This document shows positions 63,588 to 64,000 of a DNA stretch of 64,000 nt, piece by piece. The translations under genes and the position numbers were made by a program. The notes under the pieces are model-generated. The model was not told where the DNA came from. It did not search any database and worked only from the letters and a program-made list of their open reading frames with translations. Positions within the stretch are counted from its first letter, which is position 1. Every line of letters starts with the position of its first letter. The DNA lies in assembly GCA_903875445.1 (NCBI GenBank), contig CAIQWD010000114.1, positions 1 through 64,000 on the forward strand, read 5' to 3'. Source of the DNA: an uncultured delta proteobacterium. GTDB lineage: Bacteria > Desulfobacterota > Desulfobulbia > Desulfobulbales > Desulfocapsaceae.

Positions 63588-64000
63588 ATGAAGACCACTA
63601 TCCTGCAGTGTGTACCAGACAATCCCGACAGCACGAAATCCTATCTTTTTTATCTTCACGGCCTGATTATCGAAGAGGCGGGAATACGCCCCAAGAGCGA
63701 AGAACATGGATACTATGAATATCAGCTCATCCTGGAAGAGCTGGCCAAGGAAGGGTTCCTTGTCATAAGTGAGGCCCGAGAGAAAGGCACCCAGATCCAG
63801 CCCTATGCCGAAAAGATTGTCTCCCAGATCACGACACTCCTGGAAAATGGGGTCCCGCCGGGGAACATCACCGTGGTAGGGGCGTCGAAGGGCGGGGTTA
63901 TAAGTGCCTATGCCTCCACCATGCTCAGACAAAAAGGGATCAACTTCGTGTTTCTCGCCGGCCTATTTGAAAAATGTCTGACGGATGAAAACTTGAAGTT
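63588..64000 (+). CDS. Alpha/beta hydrolase, 5' part cut by the window edge
   Basis: The visible 137 codons begin with ATG at 63588 and read YLFYLHGLIIEEAGI, the HG oxyanion region, then the nucleophile elbow GASKGG (serine). The catalytic acid and histidine lie beyond the right edge. AGGAGG sits 12 bases before the ATG, a rather long spacing. Function not assignable; no neighbour to the right is visible. Confidence 0.75.
   Translation, partial: MKTTILQCVPDNPDSTKSYLFYLHGLIIEEAGIRPKSEEHGYYEYQLILEELAKEGFLVISEAREKGTQIQPYAEKIVSQITTLLENGVPPGNITVVGASKGGVISAYASTMLRQKGINFVFLAGLFEKCLTDENLK

Noticed and set aside
1-64000. CRISPR array or tandem repeat array
   Set aside because: I saw no regularly spaced direct repeats of the proper length anywhere; the only periodic repeats are the three operator-like copies at 55699-55748.

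Overview
The window looks like chromosomal DNA of an anaerobic, sulfur- or metal-respiring member of the Desulfobacterota, most like the Desulfobulbales. This rests on gene content, not on a marker gene: a two-subunit [NiFe] hydrogenase with a signalling kinase, a Tat-exported molybdopterin reductase with its Fe-S and NrfD partners, an anaerobic sulfatase-maturase-type radical SAM enzyme, a lone methylenetetrahydrofolate reductase, dense two-component and c-di-GMP signalling, and a large arsenic-resistance locus. Most of it has mid-range GC. The left edge (1 to about 850) and the kinase-like gene at 2468-4714 are visibly AT-rich and look imported. I saw no tRNA, rRNA, CRISPR array or intact insertion sequence.

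Layout. 1-4714: truncated NACHT NTPase, a non-coding stretch, RNase PH, and an AT-rich protein-kinase-like gene. 4758-7836: D-serine dehydratase and a PhnD-type sensor diguanylate cyclase. 8059-13537: a compact set of a TPR protein, an ABC substrate-binding protein, an AAC(3)-like acyltransferase and, convergent, a sensor/MFS fusion. 13727-20173: a PilZ protein, then leftward housekeeping and accessory genes (two GNATs, NIPSNAP, DsrE-like, hydrolase, methyltransferases, MetF). 20334-27045: leftward operon of hydrogenase small and large subunits, maturation protease, hybrid histidine kinase and receiver-GGDEF protein, which reads as a hydrogen-to-c-di-GMP circuit. 27257-31064: radical SAM maturase, Tat-exported dienelactone hydrolase, NlpC/P60 hydrolase and an orphan beta-barrel fragment. 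31165-36291: arsenic locus, with two decayed permease remnants followed by arsC, a CDF pump, a permease split into two genes, an Fe-S protein, acr3 and arsR. 36481-46521: a PilZ protein, then a molybdopterin reductase (TtrA-like), NrfD-type anchor and four-cluster ferredoxin, and the periplasmic sensor, kinase and sigma-54 activator that probably control them through a sigma-54 promoter at 42606-42621. 46560-53651: a two-gene split kinase pair, a WYL regulator, GyrI-like and DUF3795 proteins, a 53-residue small ORF, an aminotransferase, a DUF2975/HTH pair and a PDZ lipoprotein. 53772-58199: CstA-type transporter next to a LytS/LytR-type pair, with three operator-like repeats between them. 58219-64000: RluA-type pseudouridine synthase, a large sensor kinase, DUF1456 protein, Fe-S/flavodoxin-like reductase and an alpha/beta hydrolase cut by the right edge.

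The strongest biological story is the hydrogenase operon: five overlapping or nearly abutting genes link a cytoplasmic [NiFe] hydrogenase to a hybrid kinase and a diguanylate cyclase, and the small subunit has Asp where a proximal-cluster Cys is normally found. The second is the reductase locus, where a phosphonate-binding-like protein, kinase and sigma-54 activator sit upstream of a terminal reductase whose substrate cannot be settled by reading.
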